A DNA stretch of 64,000 bases from Aequoribacter fuscus (lineage in GTDB: Bacteria; Pseudomonadota; Gammaproteobacteria; Pseudomonadales; Halieaceae). A program made the position numbers and the translations under genes. The notes under the pieces were generated by a model. That model had not been told where the DNA came from. It searched no databases and saw only the letters and a program-made list of their open reading frames with translations. The stretch covers positions 1,674,001-1,738,000 of the forward strand of contig NZ_CP036423.1 of the NCBI RefSeq assembly GCF_009910365.1, read 5' to 3'. This document shows, one piece after another, positions 1-8,908 of the stretch. Within the stretch, counting starts at the first letter, position 1. The number at the start of each line of letters is the position of its first letter.

Positions 1-1684
1 GGTCGATCGCCCACTCGCTAATTGAACCTAAGCTATAGCGCGTGCGCTGCTGTGTACCATCTCGTTTCACTGTACTGATAAACCGCTTGTCGCCGCCACC
101 ATGCTCATAGGCAATCAAGTCGTCATTCAGGAAAATCGGTTTTCGGCCCTCACGTAATACTCTTCGAGCCTCACCCTTGTTGTCGCTGACGTAAATGCCA
201 GGCTCCAGCCCGTAGAGTAAACCTCTGAACGAATTGCCCGTCTGCTTTTGATAGACAACCGCGCCCTGATTGTTGACGTCGGGATGTTGGTAATGACCCG
301 GCTCGCTCGTAATTTTTGCAAGCCCCGACACACCTTTTGCCCCACGCCAGCTGCCGCGATAAATCGAGCCATAGGCGCCGTCTTGCCAATGTGCGAATAC
401 TAAGTACTTGCCGTCTGCACTAAACTGAGGTGCGTACTCAAACCCATCGAGTTTTGTCAGCCGTTTTGGTTTCGGGTTCTGTACGTCGGCGTAATAGAGA
501 TGCCCCAACGAATGAAATACGACGTAGCGGCCATCCGGTGATGTTGCAAAATCGCGCAGCATCATCGATGTTACCTCGTCGACACCTACCTTAGGGGTTG
601 CTTTCGTGGTCTTCGCCAACACTTGAGAAACTGACGCAGTAAAGGGAATTCCCACGACCGCCTTCGATTCGACGTTTATGCGGTGCAACTTACCCCCCGC
701 CCAAAACACGATCGAGTCATTGTCTGGTGTCCAAGCAAAATTGGGGTATAGGCCAAACAGTGCCCACACCTCCTGTTGGTCATGATCTAGCTTTCGATAA
801 AGTGCTTTACTCTGCCCCGTGCGACGATCGTAAAGCATCAGCACAGAGTCTGTTTGGATGCGCTTCACATAAGCAATGTAACGCCCATCCGGCGATGGCT
901 CTGGACGAACGGCACCACCTGGGCCGCCCAACAAAGCGATATTCTCACCTGTATCCAGATCCAAACGTCGAGTGACATAAATACCCTCATGAGGATTTTT
1001 GTTGTACTGGAAATAGGGGCCCGGAGTCGCATCTTGTGTGTAAAACAGATAACGACCGTCGGGTGAATACACAGGGTCGTTTTCGTCCTGCTGTTCATTA
1101 CGTTTCGTGGTGAGCTGTACCCCGCTTCCTCCATCAAGATGATAAAACCACATCTCTCCCGAGCCCAAGGAGCGCGACCCAGTGAAATGCTTGCGCGCGA
1201 CAATGCCAGAGCCATTGGGATGCCAGCGAGGGTTTGTGAGCGAGCGGAATTTCTCGGTTGTGATGGGTCGCTCCTCTTTGGAGGCCAAATCCATAACAAA
1301 GATATTGTTTCCGCCATTGGCGTCGCTAATGTAGGTCAGTGAAGTTCCGTCGGGGCTAAACCGCGGCTGAACTTCTTGCGCTAGAGTCGTCGTGAGACGC
1401 TGTGCCTCACCACCTTCGATTGGCACCAAGTAGAGGTCCCCAAGCATATCAAAGACGATTCGGGTGCCGTCGGGACTGACATCCACATTCAGCCATGTTC
1501 CCTCATCAGTGGTGAATTCCACTGTCTCGGTGGGACCTTGCCAGATCATCTGATGCAATGGGCTGTCGGCTTCTTCCGCATCGGAATCAGTTGCCACCCC
1601 AGGCGCTGCAAAAATATAGGGTGGCGTCATCAGAGCGGCCAGTATCGCCGCCCACCTAACATCGAAGGTCCTTCTGAATTTCAT
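1..1684 (-). CDS. Secreted TolB/WD40-repeat amidohydrolase, N-terminal part (cut by window edge)
   Basis: The reading frame starts at 1684 and runs off the left edge after 561 codons. It opens with a signal-peptide-like segment (MKFRRTF, then a hydrophobic run ending in AAPGV), so the product is probably exported. The visible part is a PD40/TolB-type beta-propeller with repeated blades of the form SPDGT or SPDGRY (VSPDGTRIVF, FSPDGTSLTY, YSPDGRYLFY, PSPDGRYIAY). In the family it resembles, such a propeller of about 550-600 residues precedes a metal-dependent amidohydrolase domain for about 1000-1100 aa in total; that second half lies outside the window, so hydrolase function is inferred. The gene follows the aldehyde dehydrogenase by 22 bases on the same strand and probably shares its transcript. 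An upstream AGAGGA may serve as ribosome binding site. Confidence 0.75.
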   Translation of the reverse strand, partial: MKFRRTFDVRWAAILAALMTPPYIFAAPGVATDSDAEEADSPLHQMIWQGPTETVEFTTDEGTWLNVDVSPDGTRIVFDMLGDLYLVPIEGGEAQRLTTTLAQEVQPRFSPDGTSLTYISDANGGNNIFVMDLASKEERPITTEKFRSLTNPRWHPNGSGIVARKHFTGSRSLGSGEMWFYHLDGGSGVQLTTKRNEQQDENDPVYSPDGRYLFYTQDATPGPYFQYNKNPHEGIYVTRRLDLDTGENIALLGGPGGAVRPEPSPDGRYIAYVKRIQTDSVLMLYDRRTGQSKALYRKLDHDQQEVWALFGLYPNFAWTPDNDSIVFWAGGKLHRINVESKAVVGIPFTASVSQVLAKTTKATPKVGVDEVTSMMLRDFATSPDGRYVVFHSLGHLYYADVQNPKPKRLTKLDGFEYAPQFSADGKYLVFAHWQDGAYGSIYRGSWRGAKGVSGLAKITSEPGHYQHPDVNNQGAVVYQKQTGNSFRGLLYGLEPGIYVSDNKGEARRVLREGRKPIFLNDDLIAYEHGGGDKRFISTVKRDGTQQRTRYSLGSISEWAID

Positions 1685-1706
1685 GCTCGTCGTATCCTCT
1701 AATTTT

Positions 1707-3137
1707 TCAAGTCGTCGCGAAACCTTCAATGGCTTTGATTTCAAGATAATCTGTAAAGCCATGAGCGCCCCATTCGCGTCCATTTCCCGACTGTTTATAG
1801 CCGCCAAATGGGATATTGGGTCCACCGGATGCGCCGTTGATCTTCACGTTGCCAGCCCGTATTTTACGCGCCACACGCCGCGCCCGATCAAGGTCACCGC
1901 TCTGTACATAACCTGCCAAACCGTAATTCGTGTCGTTCGCAATGCGAATCGCCTCGTCTTCGGTATCGTAGGGAATGATCACCAATACAGGACCAAAAAT
2001 TTCCTCGCGGGCAACGGTCATGTCGTTAGACACATCCGAAAATACGGTTGGCTTGACAAAATAACCCGACGCTAAACCTTCAGGTCGACCCAAACCACCG
2101 CAGACCAGCTTAGCGCCCTCTTCAATCCCTTTAGCGATCAAGCTCTGTACACGGTCGAACTGCACCTGACTGACGAGCGGTCCCATGCTGGTAGCTTCGT
2201 CAGCAGGGTCACCCACCACCACCATTCCTGCAGCCATTGCCGCAGCGGCCTCGGCCTCGGCCACTTGATCACGGTGAACTAACATGCGAGACGGCGCATT
2301 ACAGCTTTGCCCCGTGTTGTGGAACATGTGCATGGCGCCGCGGATGACCGCTTCCTCAACGTTGGCGTCCGGCAGGATAATATTAGGGGATTTTCCGCCC
2401 AACTCTTGCGTGACACGTTTTACCGTCGGTGCCGCATTCTGAGCGATTAAGGTCCCAGCACGCGTCGACCCAGTAAACGAGACCAAATCAACGTCAGGGT
2501 GCTTCGATAAGGCGGTGCCGACACCAGCCCCATCGCCATTGACTAAGTTAAATACTCCGGCGGGGACACCCGCTTCGTGCAAAATTTCCGCAAAAACGAC
2601 AGCGGACAAGGGCGCGACTTCGCTGGGCTTCAGAACCATCGTGCAGCCAGTCGCCAGCGCGGGCGCCACTTTACAGGCAATTTGGTTGACCGGCCAATTC
2701 CATGGCGTGATCAGCGCGCAGACCCCGATGGGCTCTTTTACCACCTTGTGCTCTCCGTGGTCCTCTTCGAATGCATATGTTTGCAAGACATTCAGAGCCT
2801 CCGCGATGTGCGCGAGCCCTGCACCAGCCTGGGCCTCGACGGCAAGGGTCGCTGGCGCCCCCATTTCGAGGCGAATTGCCTCTGCCACGTCCGCATAGCG
2901 GGCTTGATACACTTCCACAATACGACCTAGCAAAGCCATTCGCTGCTCGACAGACCACTCAGAGTAAGACTCGAAGGCGCGCTCGGCGGCGGCAACAGCT
3001 CGATCGACATCGGCGTCACTGCCCAAGCTTATGCGACCGACCACCTGCTCATTCGCCGGGTTTATCACATCACAGACATGCGCCTCACATGGATCTACCC
3101 ACGCACCATTGATATAAAATTGTGTGTACTCGCGCAT
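1707..3137 (-). CDS. NAD(P)+-dependent aldehyde dehydrogenase
   Basis: A 476-aa member of the aldehyde dehydrogenase superfamily that oxidises an aldehyde to the carboxylic acid. The catalytic Cys279 is in GQSCNAPSRM and the general base Glu245 in QELGGKSPN; the cofactor-loop motif FTGSTRAG and the C-terminal EEIFGPVL and PFGGYKQSGNGRE are intact. I chose ATG 3137 (MREYTQFYINGAW) over an in-frame start 42 bases upstream because it has a GGAG at a good distance and begins like the family. The substrate cannot be read from sequence. It is divergent from an acyl-CoA dehydrogenase and precedes the WD40-amidohydrolase, which suggests a catabolic setting. Confidence 0.9.
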   Translation of the reverse strand: MREYTQFYINGAWVDPCEAHVCDVINPANEQVVGRISLGSDADVDRAVAAAERAFESYSEWSVEQRMALLGRIVEVYQARYADVAEAIRLEMGAPATLAVEAQAGAGLAHIAEALNVLQTYAFEEDHGEHKVVKEPIGVCALITPWNWPVNQIACKVAPALATGCTMVLKPSEVAPLSAVVFAEILHEAGVPAGVFNLVNGDGAGVGTALSKHPDVDLVSFTGSTRAGTLIAQNAAPTVKRVTQELGGKSPNIILPDANVEEAVIRGAMHMFHNTGQSCNAPSRMLVHRDQVAEAEAAAAMAAGMVVVGDPADEATSMGPLVSQVQFDRVQSLIAKGIEEGAKLVCGGLGRPEGLASGYFVKPTVFSDVSNDMTVAREEIFGPVLVIIPYDTEDEAIRIANDTNYGLAGYVQSGDLDRARRVARKIRAGNVKINGASGGPNIPFGGYKQSGNGREWGAHGFTDYLEIKAIEGFATT

Positions 3138-3150
3138 TCGACTTCTCCGT

Positions 3151-3179
3151 ATTATTGTTGACGCTCTAGAGTGTATCAA
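3151..3179 (-). promoter_or_regulatory. Candidate sigma-70 promoter and operator of the aldehyde dehydrogenase
   Basis: On the minus strand TTGATA (3179-3174), a 17-base spacer and AATAAT (3156-3151) each match the sigma-70 consensus at five of six positions. The spacer carries CTCTAGAG as the core of an imperfect palindrome (ACGCTC-TAGAG-TGT), a typical place for a repressor to bind. The predicted start is only about 7 bases before the ATG, so the Shine-Dalgarno would lie at the very 5' end of the message; that is a weakness of the prediction. Confidence 0.4.
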
Positions 3180-3292
3180 TACTCGGGCATTTGCCTAGGC
3201 CTTTTTGGGACAAAACCGCATCATTCGTCACAGACATTGCCAAGGCCGACTTGCTCCCGCTACCATGCGGGATCAATAACAGGAGATTCAGC

Positions 3293-4429
3293 ATGCAATC
3301 GGAAGAACTCACCCTATTTAAGGACATGGCGCGCCGCGCCTTTGAAGCAGAGATACAGCCCTACTACACTCAATGGGAAGAGGACAAGTGGGTCCCTAGG
3401 TCACTGTGGAACACCTTAGGTGAAGCGGGCTTATTGTGCCCTGACGTCAGCGAGGAATACGGCGGCGCTGGCACGGGACCAGAAGTGACTTTAGCGATGA
3501 TTGAGGAAATGTCTTATATGGGCTTCGGCGGCTTAGCCTCAGGCTACGGCATTCACTCAAATATTGTTGCTCCGTACCTTATTCACCATGGCACCGATGC
3601 CCAAAAAGAACGATGGCTTCCCAAGATGGTCACCGGCGAAGTGGTTGGCGCCTTGGGCATGAGCGAACCCGGCGCAGGCAGCGACGTGCAAGGCATCAAA
3701 ACCAATGCGGTCCGCGATGGGGACGAATGGATTTTAAACGGTTCTAAAATTTTCATTACCAACGGCATGCACGCCGATCTAGTGATCGTGGCGGCCATTA
3801 CCGACCCCGGCAAAGGGGCAAAGGGCACCTCACTATTCTTGGTGGACACGTCTTTGCCAGGGTTCGAACGCGGTAAAAAACTCGACAAAATCGGTCAACA
3901 TGCCTCGGATACGGCACTGCTGTTTTTCCAAGATATGCGCCTACCAGCGGACGCACTATTGGGTGAGGAAAACAAGGGTTTCGTCATCATGATGCAAGAA
4001 CTTCCTCGCGAGCGCCTAGGCATCGCTGCTCAGGCCGTATATCAAGCGCAAGGGGCACTGGACCTGACAGTTCAATACGTGCAAGAGCGGCAAGCGTTTG
4101 GGCAACCCATCGCGAAATTTCAGAATACCCGCTTTAAGCTGGCGGACGTCAAAACTGAGATTGCCCTGAACAAAGCACTCTATGAAAGCTGTGCCGCACA
4201 GTACGCGCGAGGCGAACTCACTACTGACGACGCCGCGATGTTGAAACTGGCATCGTGCGACATGCAGTGTCGCGTAGTGGACGATTGCTTACAGCTCTTT
4301 GGTGGTTATGGCTACACGACCGAGTATCCCATTTCACGGTTTTACGTGGACGCCCGCATACAACGTATTTACGGTGGTTCGGCCGAGATTATGCGCGAGC
4401 TGGTAGCGCGCAGTATTCTTGGACGATAG
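3293..4429 (+). CDS. Acyl-CoA dehydrogenase (long-chain / isovaleryl type active site)
   Basis: A 378-aa FAD-dependent acyl-CoA dehydrogenase, forming the alpha,beta double bond of an acyl-CoA and passing electrons to ETF. Start ATG 3293 has AGGAG eight bases upstream; a longer in-frame reading has no such support. Signature segments are present: ALGMSEPGAGSDV and the C-terminal QLFGGYGYTTEYPISRFYVD. The position of the MCAD catalytic glutamate (YEGT) is Gly361 here (YGGSAEIM), while Glu240 in LPRERLGIA matches the base used by isovaleryl- and long-chain enzymes. Substrate length is unresolved. The divergent aldehyde dehydrogenase may belong to the same catabolic route. Confidence 0.9.
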   Translation: MQSEELTLFKDMARRAFEAEIQPYYTQWEEDKWVPRSLWNTLGEAGLLCPDVSEEYGGAGTGPEVTLAMIEEMSYMGFGGLASGYGIHSNIVAPYLIHHGTDAQKERWLPKMVTGEVVGALGMSEPGAGSDVQGIKTNAVRDGDEWILNGSKIFITNGMHADLVIVAAITDPGKGAKGTSLFLVDTSLPGFERGKKLDKIGQHASDTALLFFQDMRLPADALLGEENKGFVIMMQELPRERLGIAAQAVYQAQGALDLTVQYVQERQAFGQPIAKFQNTRFKLADVKTEIALNKALYESCAAQYARGELTTDDAAMLKLASCDMQCRVVDDCLQLFGGYGYTTEYPISRFYVDARIQRIYGGSAEIMRELVARSILGR

Positions 4430-4449
4430 GTAAAGTTTCTTGCTATTGT

Positions 4450-4470
4450 GGGCGTAAACTAGGTACGCCC
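4450..4470 (+). other. Perfect inverted repeat upstream of cytochrome c' gene
   Basis: GGGCGTA and TACGCCC flank a 7-base loop between the acyl-CoA dehydrogenase and the cytochrome c' gene. No T-run follows on the plus strand, so it is a poor intrinsic terminator; a regulator site or an RNA stem in the leader is possible. Confidence 0.4.
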
Positions 4471-4489
4471 GTTCACTTAAGGAGTCATT

Positions 4490-4939
4490 ATGCGTTTTCT
4501 ACGAACTGCAACAATCACTGCATTAGCAGCAACTCTGAGTGCTACCACTCTCGCGCACCAAGTCAAAGAAGAGCCCAATCAAAGTTATCGTCAATCTTAC
4601 TTTGCGCTTATCGGGGCTAACGCCGGACCGCTCTTTGGCATGGCGCAAGGCAAGATCGACTACGACGCCGCTCAAGCGTCGACCCACGTCAACAATTTGA
4701 AAGCGCTCTCAAACATCGATGTCACCACCGCCTTCCCCGCCGGCAGTGACAAAGGCACAACGCGTGCCAAGCCTGAGATCTGGTCGAACAAAGACGACTT
4801 CAAGAATAAGTTCGCGGCAATGAAAGACGCTGTTAACGCGTTGTCTGCCGGCGACAAAAGCATCCAGAACCTTGGCGGTCTGGGCCAATCCTGCAAGGCC
4901 TGCCACGACGACTATAAAGCGAAGGATTATCTGTACTGA
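4490..4939 (+). CDS. Cytochrome c' (class II cytochrome c), periplasmic
   Basis: A 149-aa protein with an N-terminal signal peptide (hydrophobic run followed by TLAHQ) and the single haem-binding motif CKACH at residues 135-139, close to the C-terminus as in class II cytochromes c'. The rest has the helix-rich pattern of a four-helix bundle. Family members bind NO and CO and are linked to NO tolerance or electron transfer. TAAGGAG lies just ahead of the ATG. It ends one base from the end of a convergent cytochrome b561 gene, a common companion that could exchange electrons with it. Confidence 0.9.
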   Translation: MRFLRTATITALAATLSATTLAHQVKEEPNQSYRQSYFALIGANAGPLFGMAQGKIDYDAAQASTHVNNLKALSNIDVTTAFPAGSDKGTTRAKPEIWSNKDDFKNKFAAMKDAVNALSAGDKSIQNLGGLGQSCKACHDDYKAKDYLY

Positions 4940-4940
4940 G

Positions 4941-5591
4941 CTAAAAACTCCACAGCGGTTCGGGCTCTGGCAACACGAGCCCGATCGCTACCACGGACGC
5001 AGCGACAAACACTAAGGCCAGTAGACCTAACCCAAGCCTTGGGCGCCGGGAGGGTACACGAGTGAGCCGAGACCCAAACCCCATCTGAGTGATCAACCCG
5101 TCTTTCTTGACCCATTGGTGATAGCACACCACCACGATGTGCAGCGCCACCAAGGCCTGTATTGCAAGCCATGATGTCTCATGCACTTCACTGGCAATCT
5201 CAATCAGTCCGTCACTCGCAAACACGGTCAGAGGGCCTTGTAACAGAAGCTCATCGGTATTGAACAGACCCGACACTGTTTGCACTAACAGCAAACCCAG
5301 CATCGTCATGACCGACCAGCCACCCAACGGGTTGTGGCCGAGGCGATCAGTACGAGCACCCTTCAAATACGAAATTACTGACGGTATGCCAACAACAAAC
5401 TGCTTAAACTTAGCGTGATCAGAGCCTACGAAACCCCACACAATGCGCCAGAGAACGAGTACTAACAATGCATAGCCGCTGTAGGCATGCCACTGCATCT
5501 GGCCGTTTTCGGCACTCCACCAGGCAAACCCGATCAAAACAGGAAAGCACCAATGGACCAGACGTTGCAGTAAATCCCAGGTCGGATACAT
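4941..5591 (-). CDS. Cytochrome b561-type dihaem membrane protein
   Basis: A 216-aa integral membrane protein of the prokaryotic cytochrome b561 / YodB family with about four to five hydrophobic segments. Histidines in helix positions suited to haem b are visible: RLVHW (residue 13), WHAYSGY, SEVHETSW and ALHIVVVCYHQ. I prefer ATG 5591 (MYPTWDLL) with GGAG upstream; a GTG at 5609 directly abutting the Nudix stop is possible and would add six residues. It is last in an M20-Nudix-b561 run on the minus strand. Likely role: moving electrons between the quinone pool and a periplasmic cytochrome, perhaps the convergent cytochrome c'. Confidence 0.85.
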   Translation of the reverse strand: MYPTWDLLQRLVHWCFPVLIGFAWWSAENGQMQWHAYSGYALLVLVLWRIVWGFVGSDHAKFKQFVVGIPSVISYLKGARTDRLGHNPLGGWSVMTMLGLLLVQTVSGLFNTDELLLQGPLTVFASDGLIEIASEVHETSWLAIQALVALHIVVVCYHQWVKKDGLITQMGFGSRLTRVPSRRPRLGLGLLALVFVAASVVAIGLVLPEPEPLWSF

Positions 5592-5609
5592 CGTTTTTCT
5601 GGTCTCCAC

Positions 5610-6329
5610 TTACCTAATTTTATCGAGACGCGGCTCACTGTCAGACAACCCGTCGACCACCGTATTGATAATCCCACCCACAATCTCGGTACGATGCCGC
5701 GCACCAACGGCGTCTGGATTCAAAGAATCGTAACCCGCATCACCCGGGTACATAGCAGCAAAGCCGCCTTCAATTGGAACACCGTGAGGCTCAACAACAA
5801 CGGGCGTACTCGCTTTGAGTGCGGCGACAACGCCGTCAACAGAGTCGAACTCGCTGATCGCTTTCAGAGTCATATAGGTTGGAGGCAACATCGGCAATTC
5901 ACCCGCCTGATGACGCAAAAAGGCGTCGGAGATCGACAACCAACAAGCATCGTGGATTTCTCCATGATCGATCTGGACCTCTGAATGATCGCGCAGAGCC
6001 GCAACGAAAAGCCACGTCGAAAATCGGCGCGACTCGCCTTTTGGCGTTGTCCAGTGGCTAATTTGATACAGATGACTTGGGTCGACAGCTAAACCACACT
6101 CCTCCATAGCCTCCCGACAGGCTGCGACTTTCGCCGCCTCAGTAAGATCATTCTGACAACCCGCAATATCCTCAGCATCGACCGAGCCTCCCGGAAACAC
6201 CCAAGCGCCGGCGGCGAAAGCAAGAGCCCTATTCCGCCGCAACATCAACGCCTCTATTCCCGAGTCACCCTGACGGATCAGGGCAACGGTACCCGCTGGC
6301 TTAATTGCTAGGTTTTTTGCGTCACTCAT
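5610..6329 (-). CDS. Nudix hydrolase
   Basis: A 239-aa Nudix-fold protein. The Nudix box is recognisable but stretched: GGSVDAED, then an insertion before ACREAMEECGL, which supplies the REUXEE part with its metal-binding glutamates. This arrangement and the length resemble NUDT19-like proteins, some of which act on CoA derivatives; the substrate here is not known. The start overlaps the end of the upstream M20 peptidase gene by 8 bases, which implies translational coupling, and its stop abuts the cytochrome b561 gene. Confidence 0.85.
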   Translation of the reverse strand: MSDAKNLAIKPAGTVALIRQGDSGIEALMLRRNRALAFAAGAWVFPGGSVDAEDIAGCQNDLTEAAKVAACREAMEECGLAVDPSHLYQISHWTTPKGESRRFSTWLFVAALRDHSEVQIDHGEIHDACWLSISDAFLRHQAGELPMLPPTYMTLKAISEFDSVDGVVAALKASTPVVVEPHGVPIEGGFAAMYPGDAGYDSLNPDAVGARHRTEIVGGIINTVVDGLSDSEPRLDKIR

Positions 6330-7656
6330 CGAATAGCTCCAGCAGAGCGATTACCATCGCCTCTACGCCCAGAGTTACGGAGGCCTCGGGTTCAATTTTA
6401 AACAGTCCCGAGTGGTGAGACGGCACCGCCGCGCCGCCATTCTTCGCTTCTTCGATAACCCTCGCTGGCGTGCCACCCACCGCAAAGTACGTGCTCGGGA
6501 TATAAGGATCAACGGTAAAGAACCCAAAATCCTCGGCCCCCATACCCAAACGCTTGCCCTCTTCTAGAATATCGTCACCCAGCGTGGCTTGCCACACAGA
6601 GCGCAGCCGCTCGGTAAGCGCTTTGTCATTGACCGTCGGTGGGACGCTTTCATCGCTAATGGTCACTTTTGGCAGCTTATCCTCGGGCAGACCCGCTACG
6701 CGCCCCATATTCTCGGCAATTCGGACAATACCATCGAGCAAAAGTTGGCGACTTTTCGGATCCTCGCTGCGGACTGTCAGCTCTAAATGTGCGGAATCAG
6801 AAATGATATTGTGCTTAGTGCCCGCGTGAAACGACCCCACCGTCACCACACCCGGCTCACGGGGTGGCAATTCTCGACTCACCAGTGTCTGAAGTGCCAG
6901 CACAATTTGCGAGCCAAGTACCACAGGATCAATACCTGAATGCGGGCTCGCACCATGCGCCGCGACACCCGTGATAGCGATGTCGACTGTGTCAGCGCCG
7001 GAATACATGGCATCAGTGGCTGCGACGAGTTTACCGACCGGGATTTCCGCGGAAACGTGCAAGGCCAAGGCATAATCTGGTTTAGGATAAGGCCCCCATA
7101 ACCCATCTTCCATCATCATTTTGGCGCCACCAATACGCTCTTCTGCGGGCTGACCAATCAGCATTAGGGTACCGCTCCAAGCGTCTTTGTTAGCGGCCAT
7201 GTAACGCGCCGTACCCACCAAGCTCGTCATGTGCATATCGTGACCACAGGCGTGCATAACCGGCACTTCGCGGCCCGCCCAATCGATTTGGGTTGCTGTC
7301 GAGGCATAGGAGAGTCCGCTTTTCTCGAGTACGGGTAGTCCATCCATGTCAGCCCGCACCATAATCGTAGGCCCTGCCCCATTCTCCATCAAAGCGATAA
7401 CCCCAGTGCCGCCAATGCCAGTCGCGACGTCAAAACCCGCCGATCTCAACTCTTGGGCCAAACGCTCGGCCGTTTTGAACTCCATCATGGAAAGCTCTGG
7501 ATTTCGGTGAAAATGCGCGAACAACTCACCTAAATGACGGTCGTAATCGGCCTGCACCGCGGTATTTATAGACTCAGAGCCAAGTGCCAAGCTACTGGTA
7601 CAGCTCGCACCGAGCGCCACGACCAAACTACATGCTGAAAAAAAAGATGGTTTCAT
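6322..7656 (-). CDS. M20 family metallo-amidohydrolase, exported
   Basis: A 444-aa zinc amidohydrolase of the hippurate hydrolase / N-acyl-amino-acid amidohydrolase group. Metal-binding motifs are present: HACGHDMHM, the EE pair in GQPAEERIGG, and GMGAEDFGFF near the C-terminus, with a dimerisation domain in between. The N-terminus has a signal peptide (MKPSFFSACSLVVALGAS). A cysteine after LGAS is not in a good lipobox, so a soluble periplasmic enzyme is more likely than a lipoprotein. AAGGATAACT precedes the ATG. It lies 8 bases after purC and overlaps the Nudix gene. Confidence 0.88.
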   Translation of the reverse strand: MKPSFFSACSLVVALGASCTSSLALGSESINTAVQADYDRHLGELFAHFHRNPELSMMEFKTAERLAQELRSAGFDVATGIGGTGVIALMENGAGPTIMVRADMDGLPVLEKSGLSYASTATQIDWAGREVPVMHACGHDMHMTSLVGTARYMAANKDAWSGTLMLIGQPAEERIGGAKMMMEDGLWGPYPKPDYALALHVSAEIPVGKLVAATDAMYSGADTVDIAITGVAAHGASPHSGIDPVVLGSQIVLALQTLVSRELPPREPGVVTVGSFHAGTKHNIISDSAHLELTVRSEDPKSRQLLLDGIVRIAENMGRVAGLPEDKLPKVTISDESVPPTVNDKALTERLRSVWQATLGDDILEEGKRLGMGAEDFGFFTVDPYIPSTYFAVGGTPARVIEEAKNGGAAVPSHHSGLFKIEPEASVTLGVEAMVIALLELFDE

Positions 7657-7664
7657 AGTTATCC

Positions 7665-8771
7665 TTATGATTTTATGAGATCGTATCGCGAGGCGAGAAT
7701 TTCAATAATTTCAGATCGCGGATCGTCAGACATTTGAATTTCCCTGCCCGTAATTCGCTCTGCCACACCGGTGTAGGTCGCACTCACCTGCAACAGAACC
7801 TCAGTCGGCAACTCGAGCTCGGCCGCTAAAGCGAATCGCTCGTCCATGCGTGATTTATCGAGGAGCACATCGGGATCGGGAACCGTATTCAGAAGCAGCT
7901 GCCGAAACTCTTCCTTCGAACGTTCCACGACCTGCCCCTGTCGATAGGCATCACCCTCCCAAATTCGAGAGGAATCGGGCGTTCCCACCTCATCCATATA
8001 GATCAGGCGTTGATTGCCGTCAGCACCCTTCACGTAACCGAACTCAAATTTCGTATCCACAAAAATTTGATCAAGCGCCTGCAATCTCTGGTCGATAAGT
8101 GCGAAACCCTCTCTCAACAGCGTTTCGTAGCGATCCACGTCTGCAACGGATTGAAACCTAAAAGCCTGCCAATTATCGATAAGCTGCTGTCGCGTCACGT
8201 TGACATCGTCAGCCTCTGGCACACCGGGAATACCGCGCATGATTCCCTTGGTGGACGGTGTGATCAGCAACTCTGGCAGACGCTGATCACGCTGTAGCCC
8301 CTCGGGTAGCTCGATACCACAAAACACGCGCTCGCCTTTGCTGTAAGCGCGCCACATGGAGCCTGTAATGTACTGACGGGCGATCGCCTCAACCATCACC
8401 GGCTGGGCCTTTTGAACGATCCAAACCAAAGGGTGCGGCACATCGACGATGTGACTATCGGCAAGCCCTGCCTGTTTAAATTGCTCGAACCAATGCTGCG
8501 ATATCGCATTCAAAGCTGCGCCTTTGCCCGGCACGCCGGCCATTCCACCCTGGCCCTTCCACAAACATTCAAAGGCTGAGATCCGGTCGCTGATCACCAT
8601 AATTGCCAGCGGCGCATCGGGGGCCACATCGTAGCCGTGAGTTTTAATCAAGCGTTCGCTGTCTGCCTGAGTTAACCAGTAAACCGAACGCACTTTGCCA
8701 CTGTGAACTGCTTGCTCGGTTTTAATCGGCAGCGTATCCGCCACCGCCAACACCTGTGGTGTAGACGCCAT
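7665..8771 (-). CDS. purC: Phosphoribosylaminoimidazole-succinocarboxamide synthase (SAICAR synthetase)
   Basis: A 368-aa enzyme of de novo purine synthesis that joins aspartate to CAIR using ATP. It is the long form of the family (about 367 aa, against about 237 aa in E. coli). Motifs include SGKVRSVY near the N-terminus, [10 protein letters not shown], the [14 protein letters not shown] segment and the late VDTKFEFGY and [16 protein letters not shown] sits correctly before the ATG. It is divergent from the TonB receptor gene. Confidence 0.95.
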   Translation of the reverse strand: MASTPQVLAVADTLPIKTEQAVHSGKVRSVYWLTQADSERLIKTHGYDVAPDAPLAIMVISDRISAFECLWKGQGGMAGVPGKGAALNAISQHWFEQFKQAGLADSHIVDVPHPLVWIVQKAQPVMVEAIARQYITGSMWRAYSKGERVFCGIELPEGLQRDQRLPELLITPSTKGIMRGIPGVPEADDVNVTRQQLIDNWQAFRFQSVADVDRYETLLREGFALIDQRLQALDQIFVDTKFEFGYVKGADGNQRLIYMDEVGTPDSSRIWEGDAYRQGQVVERSKEEFRQLLLNTVPDPDVLLDKSRMDERFALAAELELPTEVLLQVSATYTGVAERITGREIQMSDDPRSEIIEILASRYDLIKS

Positions 8772-8800
8772 AACAACTCCTTTTCGTGAATGAAACCGAA

Positions 8801-8806
8801 ACTATA
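8801..8806 (-). promoter_or_regulatory. Candidate -10 element for purC
   Basis: TATAGT on the minus strand lies 30 bases before the purC start. No good -35 is seen at 17 bases. The 137-base gap between purC and the TonB receptor gene holds divergent promoters and no further gene that I can see. Confidence 0.3.
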
Positions 8807-8868
8807 ACCACACTTACCCTCGGCCGCTAGTCTCATTAGTCCTCTTAATCGTAACCTAACATCTCGCC

Positions 8869-8877
8869 TGCTATAAT
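8869..8877 (+). promoter_or_regulatory. Extended -10 promoter for the TonB receptor gene
   Basis: TGC followed by a perfect TATAAT forms an extended -10 element 31 bases before the ATG at 8909. No strong -35 is visible, as is common for extended -10 promoters. I saw no Fur-like box or riboswitch in this gap. Confidence 0.5.
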
Positions 8878-8908
8878 CACGGTTCACTAATTTGTTGCTA
8901 GAGATCCT

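Noticed and set aside
865-1317. A 150-codon minus-strand reading inside the WD40-amidohydrolase
   Set aside because: It is in another frame of a continuous propeller-coding frame with regular SPDG blades.
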